Positions 1 through 8,767 are shown, counted from the stretch's first letter. The stretch is DNA of 42,091 nt from Burkholderiales bacterium (GCA_947372465.1 CANBTT010000024.1:1-42091); one strand, 5' to 3'. Notes: generated by a model not told the origin, from the letters alone. Program-made: numbers and translations.

Positions 1-852
1 ATTGGGGGTGTTGGCACTCAAACCCGAAGAGGCATTGCCCTCGTTCAAAATGGCTTTCACCCCCTCCATGATCGAACCCCAGGGGTTGATGCTGAGGGCT
101 TGTGAAACCGAGACGTTGCCCGCCCCTGAGGCACCTTGCGTGCTGCTGAGCGTGCCCCCCGACAGTCCAGTTGAGCCTCCTGTGGCGCTCACACCCGCGA
201 GCGAAATGCCTGCACTCACAGACTTCAAACCCGCAGGCAAAAAAACCGAGAATGTTTTTGTCTCAAACCGAAAAAATTCAATGCTTTGGCTCACAGGATT
301 GAAACGCCAAGACACGTGCGCTTTGGCAGCCAACTCATCGAGCAGCGCTTTGCCGCTGCCCTTGTGCTCAAAGTTCAAGGCCCCACTGCTGCTGTCAGAA
401 AGCGAGCCCCAAGTGGGCGCCATTGCACCGGGGTAGCCGAGTGAGTTGTTGCTCACCCCCCCAAGCATTCTGCTGAGGTTCGTGTTTGAGCTCGATCCCA
501 AGGATGAACCGATTTCAGTGGTTTTGATGGGCAGACCCATGAGCTTGGAGAGGTCCTCCAAAACGCTCAGCAAACTCTCATTGCCGCGACTCACGAAACT
601 CAGTGGCGCCATCAAACGCTCGGGCAATGCTGTGTGCTTTAAATACACCATCTCACCAGCAATTCTTGGGTTTTTGGTTCTGAGCAAGTTTGCACTGGCA
701 GTGGAGAAGTCGTTGCTTGCCATGAGCTCAGTGGCTTTGGCATTGAAGTCGATGACTTTTTTGTCTTGCTCTAAAAAGGCACAGGCCTGAAGACAAGAAA
801 GGATCAAAAGGACCACAAGAGGACATAAAGCATTCAAGGGGGACTTACTCAC
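1..852 (-). CDS. PilN-like type IVb pilus secretin lipoprotein (3' part outside window)
   Basis: This frame is open to the left edge, so the C-terminal secretin barrel is missing. The GTG start at 852 gives a Lys-containing N-terminus, a hydrophobic stretch and a lipobox L-Q-A-C near residues 21-24, so an outer-membrane lipoprotein is predicted. The visible part has the PilN/BfpB-type secretin pattern: a segment resembling 'LLDELAAKAHVSWRF' followed by 'IEFFRFETKTFSVF', then a Gly/Ser/Thr-rich stretch. In the family this protein forms the outer-membrane ring through which a type IVb pilus or secretion substrate passes. The start overlaps the end of the preceding TcpQ-domain gene by 8 bases, so translation is probably coupled. 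Family assignment is from motif resemblance. A secretin-like DotD/TraN relative is the main alternative. Confidence 0.72.
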   Translation of the reverse strand, partial: MSKSPLNALCPLVVLLILSCLQACAFLEQDKKVIDFNAKATELMASNDFSTASANLLRTKNPRIAGEMVYLKHTALPERLMAPLSFVSRGNESLLSVLEDLSKLMGLPIKTTEIGSSLGSSSNTNLSRMLGGVSNNSLGYPGAMAPTWGSLSDSSSGALNFEHKGSGKALLDELAAKAHVSWRFNPVSQSIEFFRFETKTFSVFLPAGLKSVSAGISLAGVSATGGSTGLSGGTLSSTQGASGAGNVSVSQALSINPWGSIMEGVKAILNEGNASSGLSANTPN

Positions 853-1888
853 TGTTGACCTGCGTGGACAAAATCTCCATCACTTTGTTGCCCTCACTCA
901 CACGCAGTTGAATGGGCTTGCCCTCCAATCGAAGCAGACCCACCAACTGTGTGACAGCGGTTTGAGCATTGGGGTAAAGCGTCAAATCAATGTCAGCGAT
1001 GGCCCGCCAAGTGACGTTGGGATACCAAATCAAGGTCCAGCCCTGTGACTCAGCCAAACCTTGGAGCGCAGTGTGAAGCAAATGGCCCTTGGCAATGCGC
1101 TTCATGTCTTGAGTTGACATTGGCACTTTCTTTTCTTTCAAACCGGGCTCATCCAATTCTTGTTTTTCAGCGCCCAAGGTCTCTCCCCCACTGAGGGCAG
1201 ACTTGGACAAAGAGAGACTTGCCTGGCTCGCGTGCTCCGCCAAAGCACCCTGCCTTTGACGCTCCTTTGGCGACACAGATTGCTTTGCTATGGCGGGCTT
1301 TAAGCCCAGAGGGTCCTCCAGAGCAGCCAAGCTCTGGGCCGTCTTTGGCGCATCTTTTTTACGGCCCCTTGAACCCGTCTCCTCTTTAAGCCAAGCACCG
1401 GCCCTCTGGGTGGCCACCCCCCGCGCATTCAGCACAGAAGACGGGAATGCGCCAGACGCAGCACTTGGCACTTTGGGTGCTGGACAAGACACCAGCGTTT
1501 GAGTGCGCGGCGCGCCCATTTGGATCACCCGTGCGAGCAATGCAGATGCGCGTGCCTCGCAAAGGGCCTCCAAATAAGACCCATCCTCCTCAAGAAAGAT
1601 CGTCAGCTCCTGCACCTGAGAAAACCGAGAGAACAGGCCTTTGAGCGCTTGTGCAGAGGCTGGCGTGAGGTCTCGCTTGGCCGGCAAGAATTCAAGGTTC
1701 AAACTTTGCTTGAAGTCTTCTTGTGCAGTGAATGCTTGCGCATTCGCGCTCAAAGCCCATAGGAGCAAAGTGCAGCAAAAAAGATCGTTGGCAAAAAGGG
1801 TTTTCTGGCACGCGGAATGAATCGATGAGCACACCACACTGCGCCCAAGGCCCAAAGCTCGTAGAGGCCATTCTGCACTCAAACACAT
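845..1888 (-). CDS. TcpQ C-terminal-domain periplasmic protein, T4b pilus/T4SS accessory
   Basis: A 347-residue protein whose last ~80 residues resemble the TcpQ (toxin-coregulated pilus biosynthesis Q) C-terminal domain: 'GWTLIWYPNVTWRAIADI', then a segment ending near 'LEGKPIQLRVSEGNKVMEI'. This domain resembles the N0 domain of secretins. Residues ~52-135 read like an OmpA-type fold (LTPASAQALKGLF, an ELTIFLEEDGS strand, then ASALLARVIQMGAP), which is a weaker inference. The middle is Ser/Ala/Lys-rich and probably flexible. The N-terminus holds a hydrophobic segment at ~35-52 ending in ANAQA, consistent with export. A GGGAG ribosome site lies 9 bases before the ATG at 1888, and the start overlaps the virB10 stop by 10 bases. 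It probably works with the adjacent secretin. Confidence 0.72.
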   Translation of the reverse strand: MCLSAEWPLRALGLGRSVVCSSIHSACQKTLFANDLFCCTLLLWALSANAQAFTAQEDFKQSLNLEFLPAKRDLTPASAQALKGLFSRFSQVQELTIFLEEDGSYLEALCEARASALLARVIQMGAPRTQTLVSCPAPKVPSAASGAFPSSVLNARGVATQRAGAWLKEETGSRGRKKDAPKTAQSLAALEDPLGLKPAIAKQSVSPKERQRQGALAEHASQASLSLSKSALSGGETLGAEKQELDEPGLKEKKVPMSTQDMKRIAKGHLLHTALQGLAESQGWTLIWYPNVTWRAIADIDLTLYPNAQTAVTQLVGLLRLEGKPIQLRVSEGNKVMEILSTQVNSE

Positions 1889-3438
1889 CTTTGAAGACTC
1901 CCAGCATGAAAGACCAAGTCTTGTCGAACTTCCACATTGATCAGAGACCCCCTGGCCACCGTGATCGTGGGTGCACTCTCCCGCCCCCTTTGCAAGATCT
2001 CGCGTGTGGTTTGAACCATGATTTGACCGGTTGCACTGCTTGAAGCAAAAGCCCCTTGCGGCACGGCTTGTTGACGGGTGACTTGATCCGACAAGGCACC
2101 GATGGCCAAGGACGCGCCATAAATTTTCAGAAAATGATTGTCCACCTCTCCCCCAATGCCCGCTTGACCCAGCGCATCAGAGCCCTCAAATCCAGTCAAA
2201 TTGAAGGACTGTCCATTGAGTAAAATCAAACGGGTAAAGGCAAAGAGCAGCCTTGACTGTCCCGTTCTGATGTCGTTGCTGTAGCGACCAATCAACTTCG
2301 CTCCCTTGCAGATCAGGGCGGTCTTTGACGTGATGGAGTCATAAACGGTTTGTGTGACTTGGGCCGTGAGGGTGCCAGGCAAATCTGAGACGATGTCGCG
2401 CGTGAGCACAGCAGGAATCACCGTGCCTTCAAGAAGGGCATGCACACTCTCCAAACGAACGGGCTTCAAACTGGCTTTGAGGGTGCTGATGGCGGAGGCC
2501 TCCTTTAAAAACTCCGTGTCTTGGGCACGCGGCGAGCTTGTTTTGGCCTGTGCAGTGTCTTTGCCGAAGGCCTGCATCATCGCCTCTAGGCCCGGCGTGC
2601 TCTCACTCAAGGGTGCGGCACTTGGCGCATTTGACCCGCTTGGCGCACTTGGCGAATTGTCCATTCTTTGGTTCACGCGCATGCCCTGATCGAGCTCACG
2701 AAGAGAGGCCGAGAGATTTTTTAAATGCGTCTCGCGAGCACTTGGCATGGAAGGCGTTTGAAGCGCAGACGCCGACAAGCCATTGAAAACGGACGGACCC
2801 ATTCGAAGCAAGTCGGGTGCATTGGAGAGGTCTTTTTTTCCGCGCAGGTCGTCAAAATCGACCACCACTATTTTCGAATTCATCACCTCGCTTTCTTGAG
2901 CCACTGTCACCGCGTTGTTCAAATCCAGTCCCAGCGTTTGATGAGCGGTTGGCATGGGCCCACTGGGGAGCGAAGGAGGCGCGCTTGAACTGAGGGGGGC
3001 CTGGACGGCATTGCCAACTCGGGCCGCTTGTTTGCTGTCCAAGCCTTGTGCTTTGCTCGCTTCTCTCATGACCCCATGGCTCTCGCTGGACGGGGGCAAA
3101 ATGGCGCTCTTGCTCCAAGGCGCGTTGCGCGCGAAACTGGGCTCATCCGCGCCTGTCAATGCAAACAAGGGCAACTCGCTAGGCAGCCCACTGGCCTTGA
3201 AAGCCTCTTCAATGAGTTGGTGATTTTGATCCACCCTTGCACGCTCGACTGGCGTGAGCGTGGCGGCCAAGTCCCGGGCCACCACATCGGCGGCTTTGAG
3301 CGGCTCGCCGTCTGAGGTGAACAGCCACACCAAAAGCACCACCACAAAAATCACCACCGATGCGACTCGCAACAAGTGCTTGCTTGGCACTCCTTTGGGC
3401 TTGGGCACTGAATTGATCAATAGTTCTGGGTGTGTCAC
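1879..3438 (-). CDS. virB10: TrbI/VirB10 family type IV secretion protein
   Basis: VirB10 spans the envelope and links inner-membrane energising proteins to the outer-membrane pore. About 519 residues: a short cytoplasmic N-terminus, one membrane segment (~residues 22-40, LLRVASVVIFVVVLLVWLF), a long Ser/Ala-rich periplasmic linker, and the conserved C-terminal beta domain from about residue 345 (LLEGTVIPAVLTRDIVSDLPG, then KGAKLIGRYSNDI and the TRLILLNGQ strand). I chose the GTG at 3438 because GGGGGAG lies 9 bases upstream and its GTGA overlaps the virB9 stop. A TTG at 3456 in the same frame is less likely. The linker is not strongly Pro-rich, unlike many VirB10/TrbI proteins. The C-terminal domain makes the family assignment firm. 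Confidence 0.9.
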   Translation of the reverse strand: MTHPELLINSVPKPKGVPSKHLLRVASVVIFVVVLLVWLFTSDGEPLKAADVVARDLAATLTPVERARVDQNHQLIEEAFKASGLPSELPLFALTGADEPSFARNAPWSKSAILPPSSESHGVMREASKAQGLDSKQAARVGNAVQAPLSSSAPPSLPSGPMPTAHQTLGLDLNNAVTVAQESEVMNSKIVVVDFDDLRGKKDLSNAPDLLRMGPSVFNGLSASALQTPSMPSARETHLKNLSASLRELDQGMRVNQRMDNSPSAPSGSNAPSAAPLSESTPGLEAMMQAFGKDTAQAKTSSPRAQDTEFLKEASAISTLKASLKPVRLESVHALLEGTVIPAVLTRDIVSDLPGTLTAQVTQTVYDSITSKTALICKGAKLIGRYSNDIRTGQSRLLFAFTRLILLNGQSFNLTGFEGSDALGQAGIGGEVDNHFLKIYGASLAIGALSDQVTRQQAVPQGAFASSSATGQIMVQTTREILQRGRESAPTITVARGSLINVEVRQDLVFHAGSLQRCV

Positions 3439-4307
3439 GGCCTGAATCTCCCCCAAAACCCACCCCGAGCAGCTTGAACTTTAAAGACCTTGACCTCGGT
3501 GTCGGCCAGCTTCAAGACAAACCCGCTGTGAAGCCCTTGGACCACCATGTGTTGGTTCTGAACGGAATAATTGACCAGTTGGGAGACCCCTTGTTCAAGC
3601 GCAAAAAGTGCAGGCAAGGATTGCACGTCTGTGGGCATTTTCAAATACGTTCTGACGCCGTCGTCAAAGACCAAGAGGGGTCGAAACTCAGCCTCACCAT
3701 CCAAGCGATAAGCCGTGTTCAAGTGCTCGATGTCAATGCGTGTTGGGTTGGCGCTTGAGGAACGCTCCCCGTGCGAGGTGCCCACGCGCTCCTCCTCGCT
3801 CTCAGTTTTGGGCTCCATGGGTCGTGCCGATGCCTTGGTTTGCACAGGCAACTTGCTCACCAGCACCTCCTCTTGAATGCCCATGGGATAGGTCCACTGC
3901 ACCCTTTGGTACCATTTGCCCAGCGCCTCCTTGGTTGAACGCAGCGTCAAGGGATAATTGCGCTCATTGGTGATCAAGGTCAAGCTCGTGAGAAGCCCTT
4001 CGTACTTGGGGCGCACCATCACATAATTGCGACTCACACTCACCACCACCGAAAAGTTCACCGTGTCCCCCGCCACAGCGGTGGCAATCGACTCATTGGG
4101 AGCCATCTGAATCAAGGTCACGGATTTGGGGCGCGTGAGAATCAAATAGCTTTGGTCTTGATCGAATTCAAAACTCACAAGCCTGGGATCTACCGACAAA
4201 CCGCCTTGAGTGCCTTGAGCATCTTGAGTGTCTTGGGCCAGTGAACGTCCTGCCCCAAGACCCAAGAGACTGGACACAAGAGATTGCAAGAAGGTGCTTC
4301 GCTTCAT
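3435..4307 (-). CDS. virB9: TrbG/VirB9 family type IV secretion protein
   Basis: VirB9 is a periplasmic, outer-membrane-associated component of the T4SS core complex with VirB7 and VirB10. The 290-residue protein begins with a signal peptide (~1-24, ending GRSLAQ). The N-terminal domain carries the family beta pattern around residues 48-135 ('TLIQMAPNESIATAVAGD', 'MVRPKYEGLLTSLTLITNE'). The C-terminal domain (~190-285) contains 'EFRPLLVFDDGVRTYLKMP' and 'HMVVQGLHSGFVLKL', typical of the VirB9/CagX C-terminus. ATGA overlap with virB8 (4 bases) and GTGA overlap with virB10 show a tight operon. No VirB7 lipoprotein is visible. The lipoprotein secretin further downstream might replace it, which is speculation. 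Confidence 0.88.
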   Translation of the reverse strand: MKRSTFLQSLVSSLLGLGAGRSLAQDTQDAQGTQGGLSVDPRLVSFEFDQDQSYLILTRPKSVTLIQMAPNESIATAVAGDTVNFSVVVSVSRNYVMVRPKYEGLLTSLTLITNERNYPLTLRSTKEALGKWYQRVQWTYPMGIQEEVLVSKLPVQTKASARPMEPKTESEEERVGTSHGERSSSANPTRIDIEHLNTAYRLDGEAEFRPLLVFDDGVRTYLKMPTDVQSLPALFALEQGVSQLVNYSVQNQHMVVQGLHSGFVLKLADTEVKVFKVQAARGGFWGRFRP

Positions 4308-5005
4308 TGAATATTGTCTTGTAAGCGTTCAAAGTGTGTGATGACAAAGCCCAGCGGATTGTCTTGCAAGCTCTTTTCTGTCAATGCGGGCTCGATCACG
4401 TAATGAATCGTGAAGCGCCACTTTGTCATGATCGGTGCGCCAGAAGAAATGCGCTCACTGGTTTGTGCAAAGACAAAGACGATGTTCTTTTGCGAAGCAT
4501 CGGCGCTGTTGATCTCCGTGGTGCGAACCAGTCCAGGCGTTTTTGCCATTCGCTCAAAAGGCCTCTCTGTGCTTAAATACTCTTTGAGCTCGGCACTGGC
4601 TTTGCCCACCACACGAGACGCGGCCCGCTCCAAATCTCTTCTGCTCAAGAAGGGGTCAATTGACATCAAGTTGCGCACAAAATAACGCGCCTCTGCGGCA
4701 ATCATTTTGGTCTCGACCTTGAACTCATCCATTTGAACGGGCTTGGCCACCACTTGGCCCGAATCGCTATCGACTTTGACCATGTAAGGAATGGTTTTGA
4801 CCAAGGGGGTCATGAAGGCGATCGCCCCAACCAAAACGGTGATCAAGATGAATTGCACAAGCGAGACCAAAAACCAGCGACTGGCTTGTACGCGGGCCTC
4901 AACAATCAGCTCACTAAAAACACGGGGTCCACTGGGCTTCATCGCAGCGCTTTGCGTGGCCGATGTTTGCAGTGGCTTCGGGGGGGGTGATGCAGCCTTG
5001 GACAT
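4304..5005 (-). CDS. virB8: VirB8 family type IV secretion protein
   Basis: VirB8 is a bitopic inner-membrane assembly factor with a periplasmic NTF2-like domain. The 233-residue protein has a cytoplasmic N-terminus of about 40 residues, one transmembrane helix at ~44-65 (FLVSLVQFILITVLVGAIAF), and a periplasmic domain with 'YMVKVDSDSGQVV', 'AEARYFVRNLMSIDPF' and the late 'TKWRFTIHYVIEPALTEKSL ... NPLGFVITHF' region characteristic of the family. It is the first gene of the five-gene operon. A GGAG lies only 2 bases before the ATG, unusually close, so translation initiation may be weak. The operon promoter must lie in the 105 bases between it and the terminator at 5111-5145, but I see no convincing -35/-10 pair there. 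Confidence 0.88.
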   Translation of the reverse strand: MSKAASPPPKPLQTSATQSAAMKPSGPRVFSELIVEARVQASRWFLVSLVQFILITVLVGAIAFMTPLVKTIPYMVKVDSDSGQVVAKPVQMDEFKVETKMIAAEARYFVRNLMSIDPFLSRRDLERAASRVVGKASAELKEYLSTERPFERMAKTPGLVRTTEINSADASQKNIVFVFAQTSERISSGAPIMTKWRFTIHYVIEPALTEKSLQDNPLGFVITHFERLQDNIQ

Positions 5006-5110
5006 GGCTCCATGATGGACCCCTGGCTGCGCGCTTTTGATCTAAAAAAACAGTGCTTTTAAAGACCTTTTCGATCGATCGTGCTAGGCACCTGACCCCA
5101 GGGCCACATC

Positions 5111-5145
5111 AAAAAGCCCCTTTCTCTCTATAAGAAAAAGGGGCT
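5111..5145 (-). terminator. Rho-independent terminator after the LLM oxidoreductase gene
   Basis: AGCCCCTTT at 5115-5123 pairs perfectly with AAAGGGGCT at 5137-5145. On the minus strand the stem is followed by a run of five T. It lies 91 bases downstream of the stop at 5236 and separates that gene from the virB8 operon. Confidence 0.8.
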
Positions 5146-5235
5146 GACGCCGAGCTTGGGTCTTTGGGCGAATGAGGCACCTGTGGCAGGTGCCAGTGCT
5201 GCGCGTCTTTTCTGCGTCTTTTGTTCGGGCCCGCT

Positions 5236-6372
5236 TTAGGCCGCGACTGGTTTTACCAATTGGTTGGTCTCTCTGCCCAGGCCCAAGGCTGCATTGACCC
5301 TGGGCATCACCTCATGGGCCATGAGCTCCATGGAGCGTCGACCCAACTTCGGATCCACCAAGTCCATGCCCGCGTAAACGATTTCACCAAAGTCACCGGC
5401 TTGCTCTCTCAAAGCCAAAATTTGATCGACCACCTCATTGACCGTGCCTTTGATCACCAATTCGTCAAGCAAGCGATCCAAGGTGACCAAACTGTCGTCC
5501 TCACCATCGTGTTTTTTAAAGATCACATGCCGATTGGACATCTTCATTTTTGTGAGCATTTGACGGTAATAGTAACGGTAAGGACTGTTGGCGTCGTCGC
5601 CACCATACGCTTTGGCGGTGGAGGCGTCGTCGCTCACAAAAATGGTTCTGGCCACGCGCCATTCATGCGCTTGTGCCACATGGCCCACTTTTGCTTTCCC
5701 CTCTTGGTAGTGACTCCAATGGCTGGGCAACCAATGGGCCAACAAAAAGTTGGCCGACATGGGATGGAAATCACGTTGTCCCATGGCAATGACACCTTTG
5801 GAGAAAGGTGCCACCACCGTGCCCACGATCTCAGGGCGAGGGGATTGATAAGGCTTCATCAAAATGCCCCGACCAATCTCTGCCACCATGGTGTTTTTCG
5901 TCGAGACCTTGAAGCGGTTGTTTTCAAAATCAATGTTGTAAGGAGGCTCGCGCTCCCAAATCGCCAAAATCACATCAATGGCTTCAGCAAAGAGTTTGTT
6001 TCTGTCTTGATCCAAAATGCCCAAGGCTTCCGCATCGGAGGACAAAGCGCCTGGGCTGATGCCCAGAATAAAACGCCCTTTGGCCAAATGGTCAAACATC
6101 GCCGCTTGAGAGGCAATCAAGGTGGGATGTGAGTGAGACAAGTTGGATGTCCCAGAGCCCAGGAGGATGTTTTGGGTCTCCGAGATGAGGGTGGCCAAAA
6201 ACAAAAGACTGTTGGTCACATTCTCTGCTTTGTCGGTCAAATGCTCGCCCACAAAGGCATCATAAAAACCCAATTGATCCGCATAGATGATCGTTTGCCT
6301 GTCTTCTTGGAGTGTCTGCGTCAGATCTCGATCCAAGGGGTGAAGTGGCATGGTGAAGTAACCAAGACGCAT
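5236..6372 (-). CDS. LLM class flavin-dependent oxidoreductase (luciferase-like)
   Basis: A 378-residue luciferase-like monooxygenase (TIM barrel using reduced FMN). It begins 'MRLGYFTMPLHPLDRD', and contains 'YADQLGFYDAFVGEHLTD' (~30-47), 'LLGSGTSNLSHSHPTLIASQ' (~71-90) and 'GRFILGISPGALSSDAEALG' (~98-117), all characteristic barrel strands and loops. The family oxidises organic substrates, including ring-opening monooxygenations; the substrate cannot be read here. The closest-looking members are annotated limonene-monooxygenase-like. A GAAGG ribosome site sits 9 bases before the ATG. It is divergent from the Bug gene at 6737, so they may share control and act on the same compound. Confidence 0.88.
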   Translation of the reverse strand: MRLGYFTMPLHPLDRDLTQTLQEDRQTIIYADQLGFYDAFVGEHLTDKAENVTNSLLFLATLISETQNILLGSGTSNLSHSHPTLIASQAAMFDHLAKGRFILGISPGALSSDAEALGILDQDRNKLFAEAIDVILAIWEREPPYNIDFENNRFKVSTKNTMVAEIGRGILMKPYQSPRPEIVGTVVAPFSKGVIAMGQRDFHPMSANFLLAHWLPSHWSHYQEGKAKVGHVAQAHEWRVARTIFVSDDASTAKAYGGDDANSPYRYYYRQMLTKMKMSNRHVIFKKHDGEDDSLVTLDRLLDELVIKGTVNEVVDQILALREQAGDFGEIVYAGMDLVDPKLGRRSMELMAHEVMPRVNAALGLGRETNQLVKPVAA

Positions 6373-6736
6373 AACATTTGACCTTCAAAAAAATGGGATA
6401 TCTCAAACGCCCCAACTTCAAACCTACCTGCTTGGGGTTGTTAAGCCTGAAGAACGATTCTACGTTATGCACACATCAGGAAAAACCCTTTAACGCTTGC
6501 CGTGCAGCTTGTGACACATTAGTCAAAGTTTTAAAAAAAAGAGCTCTCAATGGGGGTGAAGCCTGCAGTACAGAAAGGTGCTGGGCTGGGGTCCCCATGC
6601 CAGGGCCTTTTTCATTGTTTGAATGACCCTTTCCCTTTTTTCTCAAACCCTATTCACTGCTGCCATGCACCCAGAAAAGAGCACCGTCCAAGCGTTTCTC
6701 GCTCCCCTTTTGCAAAGTGCACGGGCGCTCGGGTTC
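6373..6736. other. Divergent intergenic region between LLM and Bug genes
   Basis: No gene is supported here, apart from a possible N-terminal extension of the Bug gene (alternative starts at 6623 and 6665). It must contain the promoters of the divergent pair. I see AT-rich tracts (around 6383-6395 and 6527-6541) but no confident promoter or operator. Confidence 0.4.
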
Positions 6737-7687
6737 ATGCGTTTGATGGTGTTTTGTGCAAGCGTGCTGGTCTGCGGCACTTTGCTTGCGCAGACGTATC
6801 CTTCCAGACCCATTCGGGTCATCTTGCCCTACGCCGCTGGCGGCTACACCGATCAAATCAGTCGCATCTTGGCTGAAAGTCTTGGCAAAACACTGGGGCA
6901 AGCCTTGATCATCGAGGCCAAAGCCGGGGGAGGAGGCAGAATAGGCGCTGAAGCCATCACCAAACTGCCCCCTGACGGACATGACTTGCTCCTCACCACC
7001 AACGGCACCCATACCTATATGGCCGTCACCGAGAAAAACCTCTCCTACGACCCCATCAAAGACTTCACCCCGATTTCTCTTGTTGGCTCCTACGGCCTTT
7101 TGATGGTGGTCAACCCAAGCGTGCCTGCCAAGAACCTGAGCGAGTTCATTGAGCACGTTAAAAAGAATCCGGGCAAATTGAATTACGCCACCTCGGGTGT
7201 GGGCAGTGGTCTTCACTTTGCTGGCGAACTCTTCAAATCCATGGCCAACGTCGACATGGTTCACATCCCCTACAAGGGGTCGGGTCCAGGCATGCAAGAT
7301 GTCATCGCGGGCACTTGCCAAGTGATTTTTGATGGCGGCGCCAAGCCCTTTGTTGATGCTGGCAAAGTCAAACTCATCGGCACCACCAGTGCCAAGCGTG
7401 ATCCAAGATACCCACACATGCCCACCTTGGCAGAGGCTGGACTGGCAGGCTACGACCTGACCTATTGGATTGGCCTCTTTGGTCCAAAGGGATTGCCCAA
7501 AGAGATTCAAATGAAACTCAACGCTGCCGTTAAAATTGCGGTGGCCGACCCACAAGTTCAGCTCAAACTCAACAACATGGGACTCAATTTAATTGGAAGT
7601 TCCCCAGAAGAACTCGTCGCCGATATTCGCCAAGAAACAGAAAAACTCAAGGCCATCGCGGCCACCATTCCAGGCGGTGTCCAGTAA
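6737..7687 (+). CDS. Bug family (TctC-like) tripartite tricarboxylate transporter substrate-binding protein
   Basis: A periplasmic solute receptor of the Bug/TctC family, which bind small carboxylated or aromatic compounds. The mature protein begins at QTYPSRPIRV after a signal sequence (MRLMVFCASVLVCGTLLA). It contains the first ligand loop 'PYAAGGYTDQISRIL', the 'SYDPIKDFTPISLVGS' segment, the second loop 'YATSGVGSGLHFAGELF' and 'VHIPYKGSGPGMQDV'. Start chosen at 6737 because it gives a standard signal peptide and usual family length (~316). The frame continues to ATG codons at 6665 and 6623, and none has a clear ribosome site. It is followed by an alpha/beta hydrolase gene and a second Bug gene on the same strand; no tctA/tctB is nearby. 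Confidence 0.88.
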   Translation: MRLMVFCASVLVCGTLLAQTYPSRPIRVILPYAAGGYTDQISRILAESLGKTLGQALIIEAKAGGGGRIGAEAITKLPPDGHDLLLTTNGTHTYMAVTEKNLSYDPIKDFTPISLVGSYGLLMVVNPSVPAKNLSEFIEHVKKNPGKLNYATSGVGSGLHFAGELFKSMANVDMVHIPYKGSGPGMQDVIAGTCQVIFDGGAKPFVDAGKVKLIGTTSAKRDPRYPHMPTLAEAGLAGYDLTYWIGLFGPKGLPKEIQMKLNAAVKIAVADPQVQLKLNNMGLNLIGSSPEELVADIRQETEKLKAIAATIPGGVQ

Positions 7688-7845
7688 AAACCAGTCTGTT
7701 TCAAACCCTGTGCAGGACGGTTTATTTCACCTGTGCCTCAAACCCACCCACATTGGATTGGCGTTCGAGAGAAAGCTGAAAAACACTGCGTGCAGACCGT
7801 TGGTTCATTTTTTTATTTTTTTTATTCATTTCCAAGGAGCCTTCC

Positions 7846-8691
7846 GTGCCGATCATCAAAATACGCGACGTCAACATCAACTACAAAGTCGTTGGAGACC
7901 AAGGCCCCTGGCTCACCTTGATCACGGGGGGACGCAGAGGTTTCACCGAGTTCAATGCCTTTGCTCAAAAGATTGCCGACAAGGGCTTTCAAGTGCTCTT
8001 GCACGACAGAAGAAACACTGGCGCCTCCGATGTGATGATTGCCGGCCAAGACGGCGAGGAAGAAATTTGGGCCGACGATTTGGCCTTGCTGCTGAAGTCG
8101 CTCAAGGCCACACCCGCTTACATTGGGGGCACCTCCTCTGGTGCACGTCTGTCCATGTTGGTCTACAACCGCCATCCTGAGATTGTCAAAGGATTGGTCC
8201 TCATGCGCATCACAGGGGGCGCGTTTGCAGCTGGACGCTTGCCCGACAACTACTACGGTCAATTCATCAAGGCCGCACAAACCGGCGGCATGGCCGCCGT
8301 CTGTGCAACCGAACAGTACCAAGAACGCATCACCGCCAACCCAGACAATTTAAAGCGTTTGATGGCCATGGATCCCAAAGACTACATCGCCACGATGGAG
8401 CACTGGTTGAGCATCTTCAAATCCGGCCCCATCGCACCAGTGCTTGGCATGCCAGAGGCCCAACTGAAAGCCATCAAGGTGCCCACATTGGTCATTCCTG
8501 GCAACGACAAAACCCACGACTCCTCCGGTGGACGGGCGACCCAGGCCTTGATTCCAGGCAGCCTCTTGTTTCAACTGCCCATTGAAGACCAAGATGTGGC
8601 CGTCTTGCCCTTCTCCGCTTGGGCCGATCATGAAGCGGCCATGGCCACTCGCATCACGGACTTCATCAAGGACATTGAAAACAAGCACTGA
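7846..8691 (+). CDS. Alpha/beta hydrolase
   Basis: A 281-residue cytoplasmic alpha/beta-hydrolase-fold enzyme without signal peptide. The nucleophile elbow is G95-T-S97-S-G99 within 'YIGGTSSGARLSMLV'. The oxyanion region is 'LITGGRRGF', and 'LLHDRRNTGASD' matches the family 'D.RG.G.S' strand. A late 'WADHEAAM' segment (~264-271) offers the His. Start is GTG at 7846, supported by AAGGAG about 6 bases upstream. The substrate is unknown, and cleavage of an ester, lactone or C-C bond are all possible. It sits between two Bug genes, suggesting it processes an imported compound. Confidence 0.85.
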   Translation: MPIIKIRDVNINYKVVGDQGPWLTLITGGRRGFTEFNAFAQKIADKGFQVLLHDRRNTGASDVMIAGQDGEEEIWADDLALLLKSLKATPAYIGGTSSGARLSMLVYNRHPEIVKGLVLMRITGGAFAAGRLPDNYYGQFIKAAQTGGMAAVCATEQYQERITANPDNLKRLMAMDPKDYIATMEHWLSIFKSGPIAPVLGMPEAQLKAIKVPTLVIPGNDKTHDSSGGRATQALIPGSLLFQLPIEDQDVAVLPFSAWADHEAAMATRITDFIKDIENKH

Positions 8692-8767
8692 GCAACAGAA
8701 CCAAGGCCGTCAAAGGCCCTGCGCGCATTGAAAAAACCATAAGAAACACAGCAAGGGAGACAACGCA

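Noticed and set aside
2-790. Plus-strand reading frames of 144 and 114 codons
   Set aside because: They are antisense to the secretin lipoprotein, whose minus-strand frame has a lipobox, coupled start and family motifs. The plus-strand products are low-complexity and unlike known proteins.
1-5005. Integrative conjugative element boundary
   Set aside because: No integrase, relaxase, tRNA gene or direct-repeat attachment site is visible, so mobility cannot be claimed from this window.
5221-6132. Plus-strand open frame of 303 codons
   Set aside because: It is antisense to the LLM oxidoreductase gene. Long antisense frames recur throughout this window because of codon bias.
6650-7555. Minus-strand open frame of 301 codons
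   Set aside because: It is antisense to a clear Bug receptor gene, with no motif, leader or ribosome site.
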